DNA of 12,171 bases, taken from positions 306,977 through 319,147 of the forward strand of contig MU646810.1 of NCBI GenBank assembly GCA_026770585.1, given 5' to 3'. Source of the DNA: Baffinella frigidus (Eukaryota; Cryptophyceae; Cryptomonadales; Baffinellaceae). The stretch's first letter is position 1; every line of letters begins with the position of its first letter. This document shows positions 6,448 through 12,171 of the stretch, piece after piece. The notes beneath the pieces are model-generated. The model ran no database searches and was not told where the DNA came from. It saw nothing but the letters and a program-made list of their open reading frames with translations. The position numbers were made by a program, and so were the translations under genes.

Positions 6448-6717
6448 CCGCGCCAGGACACAAGTTCAATTTTCAAGATCGTGTAGTAAAATGATGATTC
6501 GGTCGAGTAAAGTTGATTCTACCCGGGAGACACGCCAAAAGTGATGGGAATTGGAGCTCTTGCCATGAGGAACACGTCCGGATTTTACAAAATATGTACC
6601 ACGATAAGCCATCTAAACACTTTTAGCGCGAACGAGTGTGTGTGAAAATCCCACTTCTGCCCTGGCGCGGATACCCCGTATGCCCAACTTAATAAACCTC
6701 ACCACCCCTCCCCCCTA
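6448..6717. other. Unassigned stretch
   Basis: No gene is seen. GACACGCCAAAAGTGATGGG near 6529 resembles AACACGCCAAAAGTCAGC near 2189 inside the 2129-2309 element, so a repeat remnant is likely. Confidence 0.4.
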
Positions 6718-6843
6718 CCACACCAGATTCTTGGAAGGGGTTGGCAAAAGTCAATTTCCCCTCAAGGCGGTGGTTTTCAAAAGTCAACAACCCCGTCAGA
6801 TGTGTTTTTAAGACAGTCACCACCCTCCTCCACTCTGGCGTGG
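6718..6843 (-). mobile_element. TIR-2 element, copy 2
   Basis: 126 bp, ends CCACACCAGA / TCTGGCGTGG, flanked on both sides by TA. It aligns along most of its length with 3541-3666 in the same orientation. No transposase is encoded. Confidence 0.85.
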
Positions 6844-6844
6844 T

Positions 6845-7030
6845 AGGCCGACGTCGGCGCTGCTTTTGCGTCTGATCACACATTTCGGGCGCCTTGGAAA
6901 CCCTAAACCCTAAACCCTAAACCCTAAACCCTAAACCCTAAACCCAGACCCCTAAACCCCAAACCCAACCCCCTAAATCCTAAACCCTAAACCCTAAACC
7001 CTAAACCCTAAACTCAAGGCAGGCCGACGT
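6845..7030 (-). repeat. Interstitial telomere array (CCCTAAA) between 10-bp direct repeats
   Basis: CCCTAAA units run 6898-6945 and 6978-7013, with degenerate CCCC-containing units between them. AGGCCGACGT occurs at 6845-6854 and again at 7021-7030, bracketing the array together with about 40 bp of unique DNA. Confidence 0.85.
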
Positions 7031-7049
7031 GCCCCCACTGTCGACCGCG

Positions 7050-7313
7050 CTTCGTCGAAGAGACGTGTCTCGCTAGCGTGTGCGAAGCGTGCGTCAAGTA
7101 CGGCCCGTGCTAATGCAGGGGTACCTCGCTCATAAGAAAACGTCTTCCACTAGGACCCTACAGTAGGCCTATGCCTAGGGCCCTAGGACGGTCCTAGGGG
7201 GGAGGGGGGTTCTTATGAGCGAGGTACCCATGTACATAGTTCCACTTTTCTTCGTCGAAGAGCTTGTGCGAAGCGTGCGTCAAGTCCGGACCGTGGTAAT
7301 AAAAACTTTCACT
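7050..7313 (+). repeat. Duplicated unit preceding two TIR-3 elements
   Basis: TTCGTCGAAGAG...TGTGCGAAGCGTGCGTCAAGT followed by CGG-CCGTG-TAAT is present at 7050-7113 and 7250-7298. Each copy leads into a TIR-3 element. The second copy has a small internal deletion and an extra ATAAAAACTTTCAC before its element. Confidence 0.8.
7114..7234 (+). mobile_element. TIR-3 (pogo/Tigger-like) MITE, copy a
   Basis: 121 bp with ends CAGGGGTACCTCGCTCATAA / TTATGAGCGAGGTACCCATG; the right flank is TA and the left is TG, a likely decayed TA. The interior has CTAGGACCCTACAGTAGGCC and CCTAGGGCCCTAGG. The terminus resembles CAGGCATACCTCG of vertebrate Tigger elements (from memory), suggesting a Tc1/mariner-superfamily pogo-like source. 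That is an inference only. Confidence 0.8.
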
Positions 7314-7434
7314 TACAGGGGTACCTCGCTCATAAGAAACTGCCGCCCCACAAGGACCACTTCAGGTCCCTGGACATAGTCCTACTGTAGGGTCCTAGGA
7401 GGAGGCTGTTTCTTATGTGCGAGGTACCCTTGTA
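7314..7434 (-). mobile_element. TIR-3 MITE, copy b, inverted interior
   Basis: 121 bp with TA at both edges (TACAGGGG...CCCTTGTA). The reverse complement of its interior aligns with copy a (CCTAGGACCCTACAGTAGG), so this copy is inverted relative to copy a although both follow the same duplicated flank. Confidence 0.8.
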
Positions 7435-7439
7435 CCAGA

Positions 7440-7861
7440 CACTGGTGTCTTCGGGATTCGGTGTATCTAGACGAGTCACGTACGCATTGCAAATGCGCTG
7501 CTACCCAGGATATTTTACCTTAAGTCAACAAAGCTGATCCTCGGTAGTAAGTTGCCATTTCGTTTCGATGGACCTGCTCTGGGAGCAGGCATTTGACTTA
7601 AGACGCTGGCTTTCAGGGGGAGTTGACTTAGGCGAAATGTGCTGGCTCAGAGTGAAATGGTGGTGCCTTCACGAATGCTTTGCCATTACCAGTAGGGCCG
7701 TGCTAATACATACATGGTGTAGCTCTGCCTCCGTTAATCTGGGGGCCTCATTAAAAACATCAGGATCAGGACTTCGTAAAAACGCTCCAGTACAAAGAGC
7801 ATCTAAATCTGTGGAAACAGGAGCACGGGTTAACTGAGGCACAGCTAGATGGTGGCCATCC
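7440..7861. other. Unassigned stretch with a weak 89-codon frame
   Basis: A + strand frame at 7568-7837 is open. Its first part (TTGACTTAAGACGCTGGC through GGGAGTTGACTTAGGCG) looks like a decayed relative of the TIR-2 interior seen at 9638-9685. That makes a real gene unlikely. A TGCTC/GAGCA stem lies near 7574. Confidence 0.4.
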
Positions 7862-7979
7862 GTCCTTTAGGTCCTTTCGGTTTTAATTTCTCCCAACATA
7901 CGCCAACGACACGCCGTTCTGTAGAAGGGATCTGCAGGGAAAGCATTTTTGCTTTCGGATCGCGTTTCGCTCTCCAGCA
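7862..7979 (+). repeat. Long inverted repeat, left copy
   Basis: Matches the reverse complement of 11655-11764 at most positions, with one insertion of about 8 bp. Shared blocks include CGACACGCCGTTC, GTAGAAGGGATCTGCAG and AAAGCATTTTTGCTTTCGG. On the - strand an open frame reads SESKNAF...ADPFY...TACRW...MLGEIKT in both copies. This follows from DNA identity and does not by itself prove coding. Confidence 0.85.
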
Positions 7980-8057
7980 GCGTTGACAACTTCTGGGTGT
8001 GTTCCCAAGTTGGAACGGCCGCGATGGGGTAGTTTCCTGGCCTAGGTCGGTGATATC

Positions 8058-8147
8058 TTAGGGTTGAGGATTCAGGGTTGGGGGTTGAGGGTTGAGGGTT
8101 GAGGGTTGGGGTTGAGGGTTGAGGATTGAGGGTTGGGAGTTGGGGGT

Positions 8148-8179
<32 letters not shown>

Positions 8180-8196
8180 GGTGTCGGGTTTGAGGT
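8058..8196 (+). repeat. Variant telomere-like array (GGGTTGA)n
   Basis: About 19 heptamer-sized units, nearly all GGGTTGA rather than GGGTTTA, with occasional GGATTGA and GGGTTGG. The - strand frame across it translates as a low-complexity NPQPSTL repeat and is not a gene. Confidence 0.9.
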
Positions 8197-8248
8197 TTGC
8201 CACTTGGCCCTGCGCCACCTGGTACTCAGTTTCATACAGAGGTATCTA

Positions 8249-8412
8249 GGCTATAAGAACACGGGTGTTCCGACGTCGGTCGGTGTTTGTTGTCTTAAAT
8301 TAGTACCGGAGGGTTGACTGAACGCAAGATTTAGTCGACCCTCTGATAAGAAATTAAGGAAACGGGGGGCCCAAATCCGGTCTGTATTTTTGAGTTTTGG
8401 TTTCTTATAGCC
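8249..8412. mobile_element. 164-bp inverted-repeat element
   Basis: Ends GGCTATAAGAA (8249-8259) and TTCTTATAGCC (8402-8412) are exact complements. Inside, GAGGGTTGACT (8310-8320) and AGTCGACCCTC pair with one mismatch. A deleted relative lies at 6386-6447. Confidence 0.7.
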
Positions 8413-8554
8413 CAGATATCCCTGTAAGGACCAAGCACCAAGACCCACGGGTTGGTTGTGGTCCGATTCTCAAGATTCGACCCATATCTTTTCTTGCTGG
8501 GATGTTGATAAGGCAGAAGGTCGAGGCCCAGCCAGACGATTTCATTTGCGGGGC

Positions 8555-8664
8555 CGATTAAAAATGGTTGTTTTGTGTCAACAAAAATTTCTGCACAAAT
8601 TCTTTACTCTTACTAGTAACATCCAATCGTGGAATAATTTTTGTTGCCAGAAAAAAATTAATCG
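8555..8664. mobile_element. 110-bp foldback element
   Basis: CGATTAA (8555-8561) pairs with TTAATCG (8658-8664), and CAACAAAAATT (8579-8589) pairs perfectly with AATTTTTGTTG (8636-8646). It is AT-rich against a GC-rich background. It lies inside the + strand frame at 8456-8827, which argues that frame is not a gene. The rest, 8665-8944, shows nothing recognisable. Confidence 0.6.
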
Positions 8665-8944
8665 TCACCTCAGATTACATTGCAGCGCGGATGTCTGTCC
8701 ACGGCTCATAACCTGTTGGTGTTCTGAGTTATATCTGCAGAACCCCCGTGCCTCGAAAGTTCCCCCGTGCGTAGAAAGGCCCACTTGGGGGGGGTGTACA
8801 CAAGCGAGAGAGAACTTACCTTCATGAGTCAACCATCGAGGCTCATCACCTGTCCGACCGAGGCTCACAGGGGAAGGGGCAACCCCTATGTCGGCACAAT
8901 GTCTTGCCAGCAGACACCATCGTTGCTGCCGCGGCCCAGCCCAC

Positions 8945-9067
8945 TACAGGGGTACCCCCCTCATAAGAAAGTGTCATCTCCCAGGACTCTAAAGTAGGTC
9001 TGTGCCTAGGGCCCTATGGTGGCCCTATGGGGGGGGGCGTTTTTTTAATGAGCGAGGTACCCCTGTA
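8945..9067 (+). mobile_element. TIR-3 MITE, copy c
   Basis: 123 bp, TACAGGGGTACC...GGTACCCCTGTA, with TA at both edges. The interior GCCTAGGGCCCTATGGTGG matches copies a and e. The right end is separated by one base from copy d. Confidence 0.85.
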
Positions 9068-9068
9068 C

Positions 9069-9288
9069 TACAGGGGTACCTCCCTCCTGACGAAGCCCCT
9101 CCCCCTAGGACCCTACAGCAAGCCTATCCGTTAAGTGACCAACGGGCGAATAATCGCCCATGGACGCCCTAGGCAGGTCCTAGGGCCCTACGGTAGGGCG
9201 TATGAGCCTACAGGCCACTTAAGGGATACATAAGACCCAGCGGTGGTCCTAAGTGGGGGGCTGCGCCATATGAGCCAGGTGCCTCTGC
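9069..9288 (+). mobile_element. TIR-3 MITE, copy d, interrupted
   Basis: The left end TACAGGGGTACCTCCCTCCT and CTAGGACCCTACAGCAAGCC are family-like. The right half resumes at about 9229 with CGGTGGTCCTAAGTGGGG and a decayed terminus near 9271-9288. The roughly 100-bp excess over other copies is the nested insert at 9125-9228. Confidence 0.7.
9125..9228. mobile_element. Nested insert within TIR-3 copy d
   Basis: Near-perfect terminal repeats TATCCGTTAAGTGACC (9125-9140) and GGCCACTTAAGGGATA (9213-9228). AT on both inner edges could be a 2-bp duplication. It has a perfect hairpin, GGGCGA-ATAA-TCGCCC (9144-9159), and a TCCTAGGGCCCTACGGTAGG core similar to the TIR-3 interior, so it may be a relative that jumped into its own kind. 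Confidence 0.7.
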
Positions 9289-9297
9289 TCTTTCCAC

Positions 9298-9428
9298 CTG
9301 CCATCAGAAGAGAACCAGATCGGGTCGTTGTTAAGTAAACTTTGTCACCAGGGATAAACTCTCAGGGTCTATCCCTGGTGAAATTTACGACAGGTGACAT
9401 ACCCCGATCTGGTTCCCTTCTGGCGGTT
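9298..9428. mobile_element. 130-bp foldback element
   Basis: Two perfect paired blocks: GAACCAGATCGGG (9312-9324) with 9403-9415, and TCACCAGGGATA (9345-9356) with 9370-9381, around a 13-nt loop. Imperfect pairing extends outward through CAGAAG / CTTCTG. The 69-codon + frame at 9342-9551 overlaps it and is not supported. The flank 9429-9579 holds nothing recognisable. Confidence 0.8.
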
Positions 9429-9579
9429 GACAGTGGTCATGCGAGAGGAACCCCAGAGATTGATAATTTATTGCCAAACAATCGGCCGCTCATACCAGCA
9501 TTTTCCGGATGGATTCTAACTCCACCTCCTACCGAGGAACCCCATTCTTGAGCGCGGCGGCCGCCACAGCAAGCTCCAA

Positions 9580-9706
9580 CCACGCCAGATTGGAGGAGGG
9601 TGGTGGCTGTCTTAATACCGTACCCTGGTACGGTATTTGACTTTTGAAAACAACTGCCTTCAGGGGAAATTGACTTTCAGCGACACCTTCCTGGAATCTG
9701 GCGTGG
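9580..9706 (+). mobile_element. TIR-2 element, copy 3 (opposite orientation)
   Basis: 127 bp, perfect CCACGCCAGA / TCTGGCGTGG ends, flanked by AA on both sides. The interior matches the reverse complement of the other copies (TTGACTTTTGAAAAC). The centre is a perfect hairpin, AATACCGTACC-CT-GGTACGGTATT (9614-9637), corresponding to the broken one in copy 1. Confidence 0.85.
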
Positions 9707-9737
9707 AAGGATGTTCGCTCAAGCCTCTCGTCCCTCT

Positions 9738-9971
9738 CGCCCCGAGGCGGGCCCGTACAGGGGTACCTCGCTCATCAGAAACCGCCCTCCCCTAGGGCCC
9801 TGCAGTAGGGCTATACCTAGGGCCCTGTGGTGGTCCTAGGGGGGTGGGCGGTTTCTTATGAGCGAGGTACAGCTGTACGCGCCTCAGAACGCTCGTCCCG
9901 AGGCGGGCCCGTGCGGTCCTGAAGCGGGCCCGTGCGTCCCGCAGAGCTTTCGTTCCGAGGCGCACCCGTAG
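9738..9971 (+). repeat. GC-rich CCCGAGGCGGGCCCGTGCG repeat split by a TIR-3 element
   Basis: Copies of CCGAGGCGGGCCCGT or close variants lie near 9742, 9898, 9918 and 9955. The TIR-3 copy at 9756-9877 inserted in the first, which supplies the TA target (CCCGTA against CCCGTG elsewhere). Confidence 0.75.
9756..9877 (+). mobile_element. TIR-3 MITE, copy e
   Basis: 122 bp, TACAGGGGTACCTCGCTCAT...ATGAGCGAGGTACAGCTGTA, with TA at both edges. Its interior arms CCGCCC / GGGCGG extend the stem. It has the cleanest ends of the five copies. Confidence 0.85.
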
Positions 9972-9989
9972 ACTGTAGAGCAGCTTCCT

Positions 9990-10390
9990 GGTTTGGGGTT
10001 CGGGGTTGAGGGTTGAAGGTTGAGGGTTGAGGGTGTGGGGATGGTTGAGGGTTGAGGGTTTAAGGTGTAGGGTGTAGGGTTTAGGGTTTGGGATTTGGGG
10101 TTTAGAGATTAGGGTTTGGGGTTTGGGGTTTACCGTTTGGCATCAACCGTTTAGCGTGTAGCGTTTAACGTTCAGCAATTTATGAAATTAGGGTTTACGG
10201 TTTACGGTTTACGGCTTACGGTATACGGTTTACGGTTTGGGGTTTGGGGTTTGGGGTTTGGAGTTTGGGGTTTGGGTTTTAGGGTAAAGGGTGCAAAGTT
10301 TAGGGTTTAGGTTTTAGGGTTTAGGGTTTAGGGTTTAGGGTTTAGGGTTTAGGGTTTAGGGTTTAGGGTTTAGGGCTTATGGTTCTGGCG
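9990..10390 (+). repeat. Long telomere-like array with a pure TTTAGGG block
   Basis: Begins with GGGTTGA units, then mixes GTGTAGGG, TTTGGGG and TTTACGG blocks, and ends in nine exact TTTAGGG units (10313-10375). Clusters of the same variant, such as TTTACGG x3 and TTTGGGG x3, suggest local homogenisation of diverged heptamers. Confidence 0.95.
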
Positions 10391-10464
10391 TTAGAGTTTA
10401 GGGCATCTGAGATGAAACACGAGATTGGGGGGGAGTGGGGAAGGGGGGGGGTTCACGAGTTAGG

Positions 10465-10800
10465 GGTTTGGCCGAAGGGTAAGGGTTTAGGACTTAACTT
10501 CAAGGGCAAACGAGGTTAGGGGGAAGGGTTTAGGGTTCAGGGATTAGGGTTTGGGCCAAAGGGTTGGGGTTTAGGACGAAATTTCAAGAGGGAACGAGGT
10601 TAGGGAGAAGGGGCTAGGATTCAAGGATTAGGGTTTGGGCCAAAGGGTTGGGGTTTAGGACCAAACTTCGAGGGTTAACGAGGTTAGGAGGTAGAAGTTA
10701 CGGTTCAAGGTTTAGGGTTAAGGCCAAAGGGTTGGTTGGGGTTTAGGCCTCAACTTCCAGGGTTAAGGTGGAGGCCTAAAGTTCGAGGGTTGGGGTTTTG
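10465..10800 (+). repeat. 84-bp higher-order repeat derived from heptamers
   Basis: The marker GCC[A/G]AAGGGT recurs at 10471, 10555, 10639 and 10723, exactly 84 bp apart. Each unit also has TTTAGGAC and, in the first three, GAGGTTAGG. 84 is 12 x 7, so the unit appears built from diverged telomere heptamers. The last unit is shortened and more diverged. Confidence 0.9.
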
Positions 10801-11045
10801 GCCTACAGGTTTCCAGCGACTGCACTGCTGCTGGTTCCCAAAAAGCGATGCAGGGGTGGGAAAGATCAAGCGCCTGAGCTGAGCCGAGGAGATGAGCCCC
10901 CAAGCCTTCTCCCCCTGAAGGCGTTGGTTCGCGGGGGAGGCGGGCTTGCACCAGAGAACGCGCTGCTGGACCTTCAGGGAGGACCATTAGACGTGAGCGA
11001 GTGTACCCTGATTTGAAACTGACACGGCCACAAAAGAATCCCCTC
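10801..11045. other. Possible downstream part of the membrane-protein gene
   Basis: Minus-strand open frame 11098-10763 and plus-strand frame 10798-11016 overlap here; neither is clearly coding. If the donor at 11087 is used, the next minus-strand exon should lie here or further left, but I could not choose an acceptor. Confidence 0.25.
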
Positions 11046-11627
11046 TCAAAGAGGGTGTATAAAGTGAGGACGGAGCGGGGGTTCACCTTGTTGCGCACTC
11101 ATGAGGAGCCAGAAGATTGCCCAGAGAGCAACGATGACACAGATCCCGATGATGAAGTCAAGCGATGAGAGGAACCCCGCTCTGGCCTCGCTCTCCCCGT
11201 TGAAGAGAACGCTCTGGATAAAGTCGATGACGTAGATGATTGCAAAGCCGAGGCAGTAGCCCAGAGAGATCTCTGCGATTAAGCCCAAGAGCGGGGCTGC
11301 AGGCCCCGCAATTGCGCAGTGGTGGGAAAAGAAGCCGTTGACGGTGCTCTGTTCCGGATCAGCGTTCGGAGCGTTGAGCGTTGCGTCGCTTGCCGGTTGC
11401 TCTTGGGGAGAGTCCCCTCGCGCGGGGCGGTTGAAGAACAGAAGCGTGAGGCGCAGCATCGCAAAAAACACCAGAAACGCCCAAAGCTCCACGTACTGCG
11501 GCCAATATGTGGGGTCCTTCCTGATCTCAAGAATCTGCGATTTCATGAAGCCAAGGGCGAAAGCGATAGTAAAACAGCAGCAACGAAGCAGGCACACGCC
11601 GGCGTTCACCCACCCCAAGAGAACCAA
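11046..11627 (-). CDS. Partial gene: four-helix membrane protein exon
   Basis: I do not recognise the family. The open frame encodes four hydrophobic segments, at residues about 2-27, 45-65, 112-137 and 154-177. Between the second and third is a 45-residue polar loop rich in Asp, Asn, Pro and Gln. Short charged links (EIRKDP, NRPARGD, NGESEARAG) lie between helices, as expected for a real polytopic protein. The frame's first codon at 11627 is TTG, not ATG. The first ATG is residue 28, after the first hydrophobic segment, and an in-frame TGA lies at 11643-11645. So this is probably an internal exon beginning after an AG near 11630-11643, or a gene cut by the repeat at 11655. A donor AAG|GTGAAC at 11087 (phase 1) would end the exon before the stop at 11046, leaving GEPPLRPHFIHPL as intron read-through. 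Confidence 0.55.
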   Translation of the reverse strand: MVLLGWVNAGVCLLRCCCFTIAFALGFMKSQILEIRKDPTYWPQYVELWAFLVFFAMLRLTLLFFNRPARGDSPQEQPASDATLNAPNADPEQSTVNGFFSHHCAIAGPAAPLLGLIAEISLGYCLGFAIIYVIDFIQSVLFNGESEARAGFLSSLDFIIGICVIVALWAIFWLLMSAQQGEPPLRPHFIHPL

Positions 11628-11654
11628 CCCTTTATCCCCTCTTCACGAGCCTCT

Positions 11655-11764
11655 GCACTGGAGAGCTCAACGCGATCCGAAAGCAAAAATGCTTTCTCTG
11701 CAGATCCCTTCTACGGAACGGCGTGTCGTTGGCATATGTTGGGCGAAATTAAAACCTAAAGGAT
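11655..11764 (-). repeat. Long inverted repeat, right copy
   Basis: Reverse complement of 7862-7979 (outer end CCTAAAGGATGG). It lies immediately upstream of the membrane-protein exon, so its insertion may have displaced that gene's 5' part. Confidence 0.85.
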
Positions 11765-12171
11765 GGGGTGGTGTTGATGCGCCTGAGTGCTGTTACCCTT
11801 GATCGGTCGCTTCCTCCTCCTCCAATCAGCTCCAATCGAACGAATTCGATTGTTCGAAGGCCTTGCCGCAGGTGGTGCAGGGGTAGGGGGTTTTGGTTTT
11901 TGGACCTGGTTGACCAGTTTGGTCCGCCATGTTTTTACCTTTGGGAAGCACCAACTACTGTCTGGTGACTCTCCGCCCTTGAGGTAATCCTAGCCTCCTA
12001 GGCAAGTTTTCGTCTGGAGGAAACTGGTCAAATCACTCCATTTTTTCTTAATTTAAAACCTAAAGAATCTAATCACTCCAATTTAACATTCGCGGCGAGT
12101 ATTTTGGCAAAATTCTCTTTCGGGGATCCCCGATACACATGAATCGTGTAGAGCGTTTGCGGTAATTGTTG
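11765..12171. other. Unassigned right flank
   Basis: No gene can be supported. Short + frames at 11768-11968 and 11787-11987 have no coding character. AATCACTCCA occurs twice, at 12031-12040 and 12071-12080, with TTAAAACCTAAAG between them. The latter also occurs at about 11750. Confidence 0.4.

Noticed and set aside
6689-6883. 64-codon minus-strand frame sharing LEGKLTF with 3541-3604
   Set aside because: The similarity is explained by the two TIR-2 copies, not by homologous genes.
7867-8235. 122-codon minus-strand frame with repeated NPQPSTL
   Set aside because: The repeat region is the translated GGGTTGA array and the rest is the long inverted repeat.
8456-8827. 123-codon plus-strand frame
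   Set aside because: A foldback element at 8555-8664 lies inside it, and no domain or composition supports coding.
9990-10390. A true chromosome end
   Set aside because: Non-telomeric sequence, including a likely gene, continues on both sides and the array is degenerate, so it is interstitial.

Overview
The window reads as nuclear DNA of a eukaryote that uses the TTTAGGG (Arabidopsis-type) telomere repeat. Candidate coding exons end at GT and begin after AG, and no bacterial-style gene packing is visible. TTTAGGG telomeres are known in land plants, many green algae, dinoflagellates and chromerids. A protist or alga with a repeat-rich, fairly GC-rich genome fits best. I cannot name the species, and codon data are too few to decide.

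Most of the 12 kb is repeats. There are five telomere-like arrays in both orientations: G-rich on the + strand at 1268-1650, 8058-8196 and 9990-10390; C-rich at 1879-1935 and 6898-7013. A derived 84-bp higher-order array lies at 10465-10800. There are also at least a dozen small (about 100-320 bp) non-autonomous inverted-repeat elements. I group these as: TIR-1, ends CTCGAGGCT (247-450, 2873-3085); TIR-2, ends CCACGCCAGA with 2-bp target duplications (3541-3666, 6718-6843, 9580-9706); TIR-3, ends CAGGGGTACC at TA sites, pogo/Tigger-like (7114-7234, 7314-7434, 8945-9067, 9069-9288, 9756-9877). Several are single copies in this window (875-1014, 2129-2309, 3673-3990, 5711-5845, 8249-8412, 8555-8664, 9298-9428). 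No transposase, reverse transcriptase, tRNA, rRNA or CRISPR was found.

Three genes can be argued for, all as spliced or partial models. (1) A minus-strand two-exon gene (4417 to 3269, 162 aa): an acidic, Trp-rich N-terminal half joined in phase 0 to an Ala/Glu-rich helical half. Its intron holds two inverted-repeat elements. (2) A plus-strand three-exon Cys/His-rich gene (4481 to 5297, 196 aa), divergent from the first with only 63 bp between the start codons. (3) A minus-strand exon (about 11630 to 11087) of a four-helix membrane protein whose 5' end abuts a dispersed repeat. None could be assigned to a named family.

The most informative structure is an apparent filled/empty site pair. The locus at 1855-1958 carries 57 bp of pure telomeric repeat, exactly where a near-identical duplicated locus at 2313-2359 has none. 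This suggests telomeric DNA was added at a chromosome break. Together with the other internal telomere arrays, the 84-bp (12 x 7) array and the nested small elements, the window looks like a subtelomeric region or an internal zone of break repair and element bursts.
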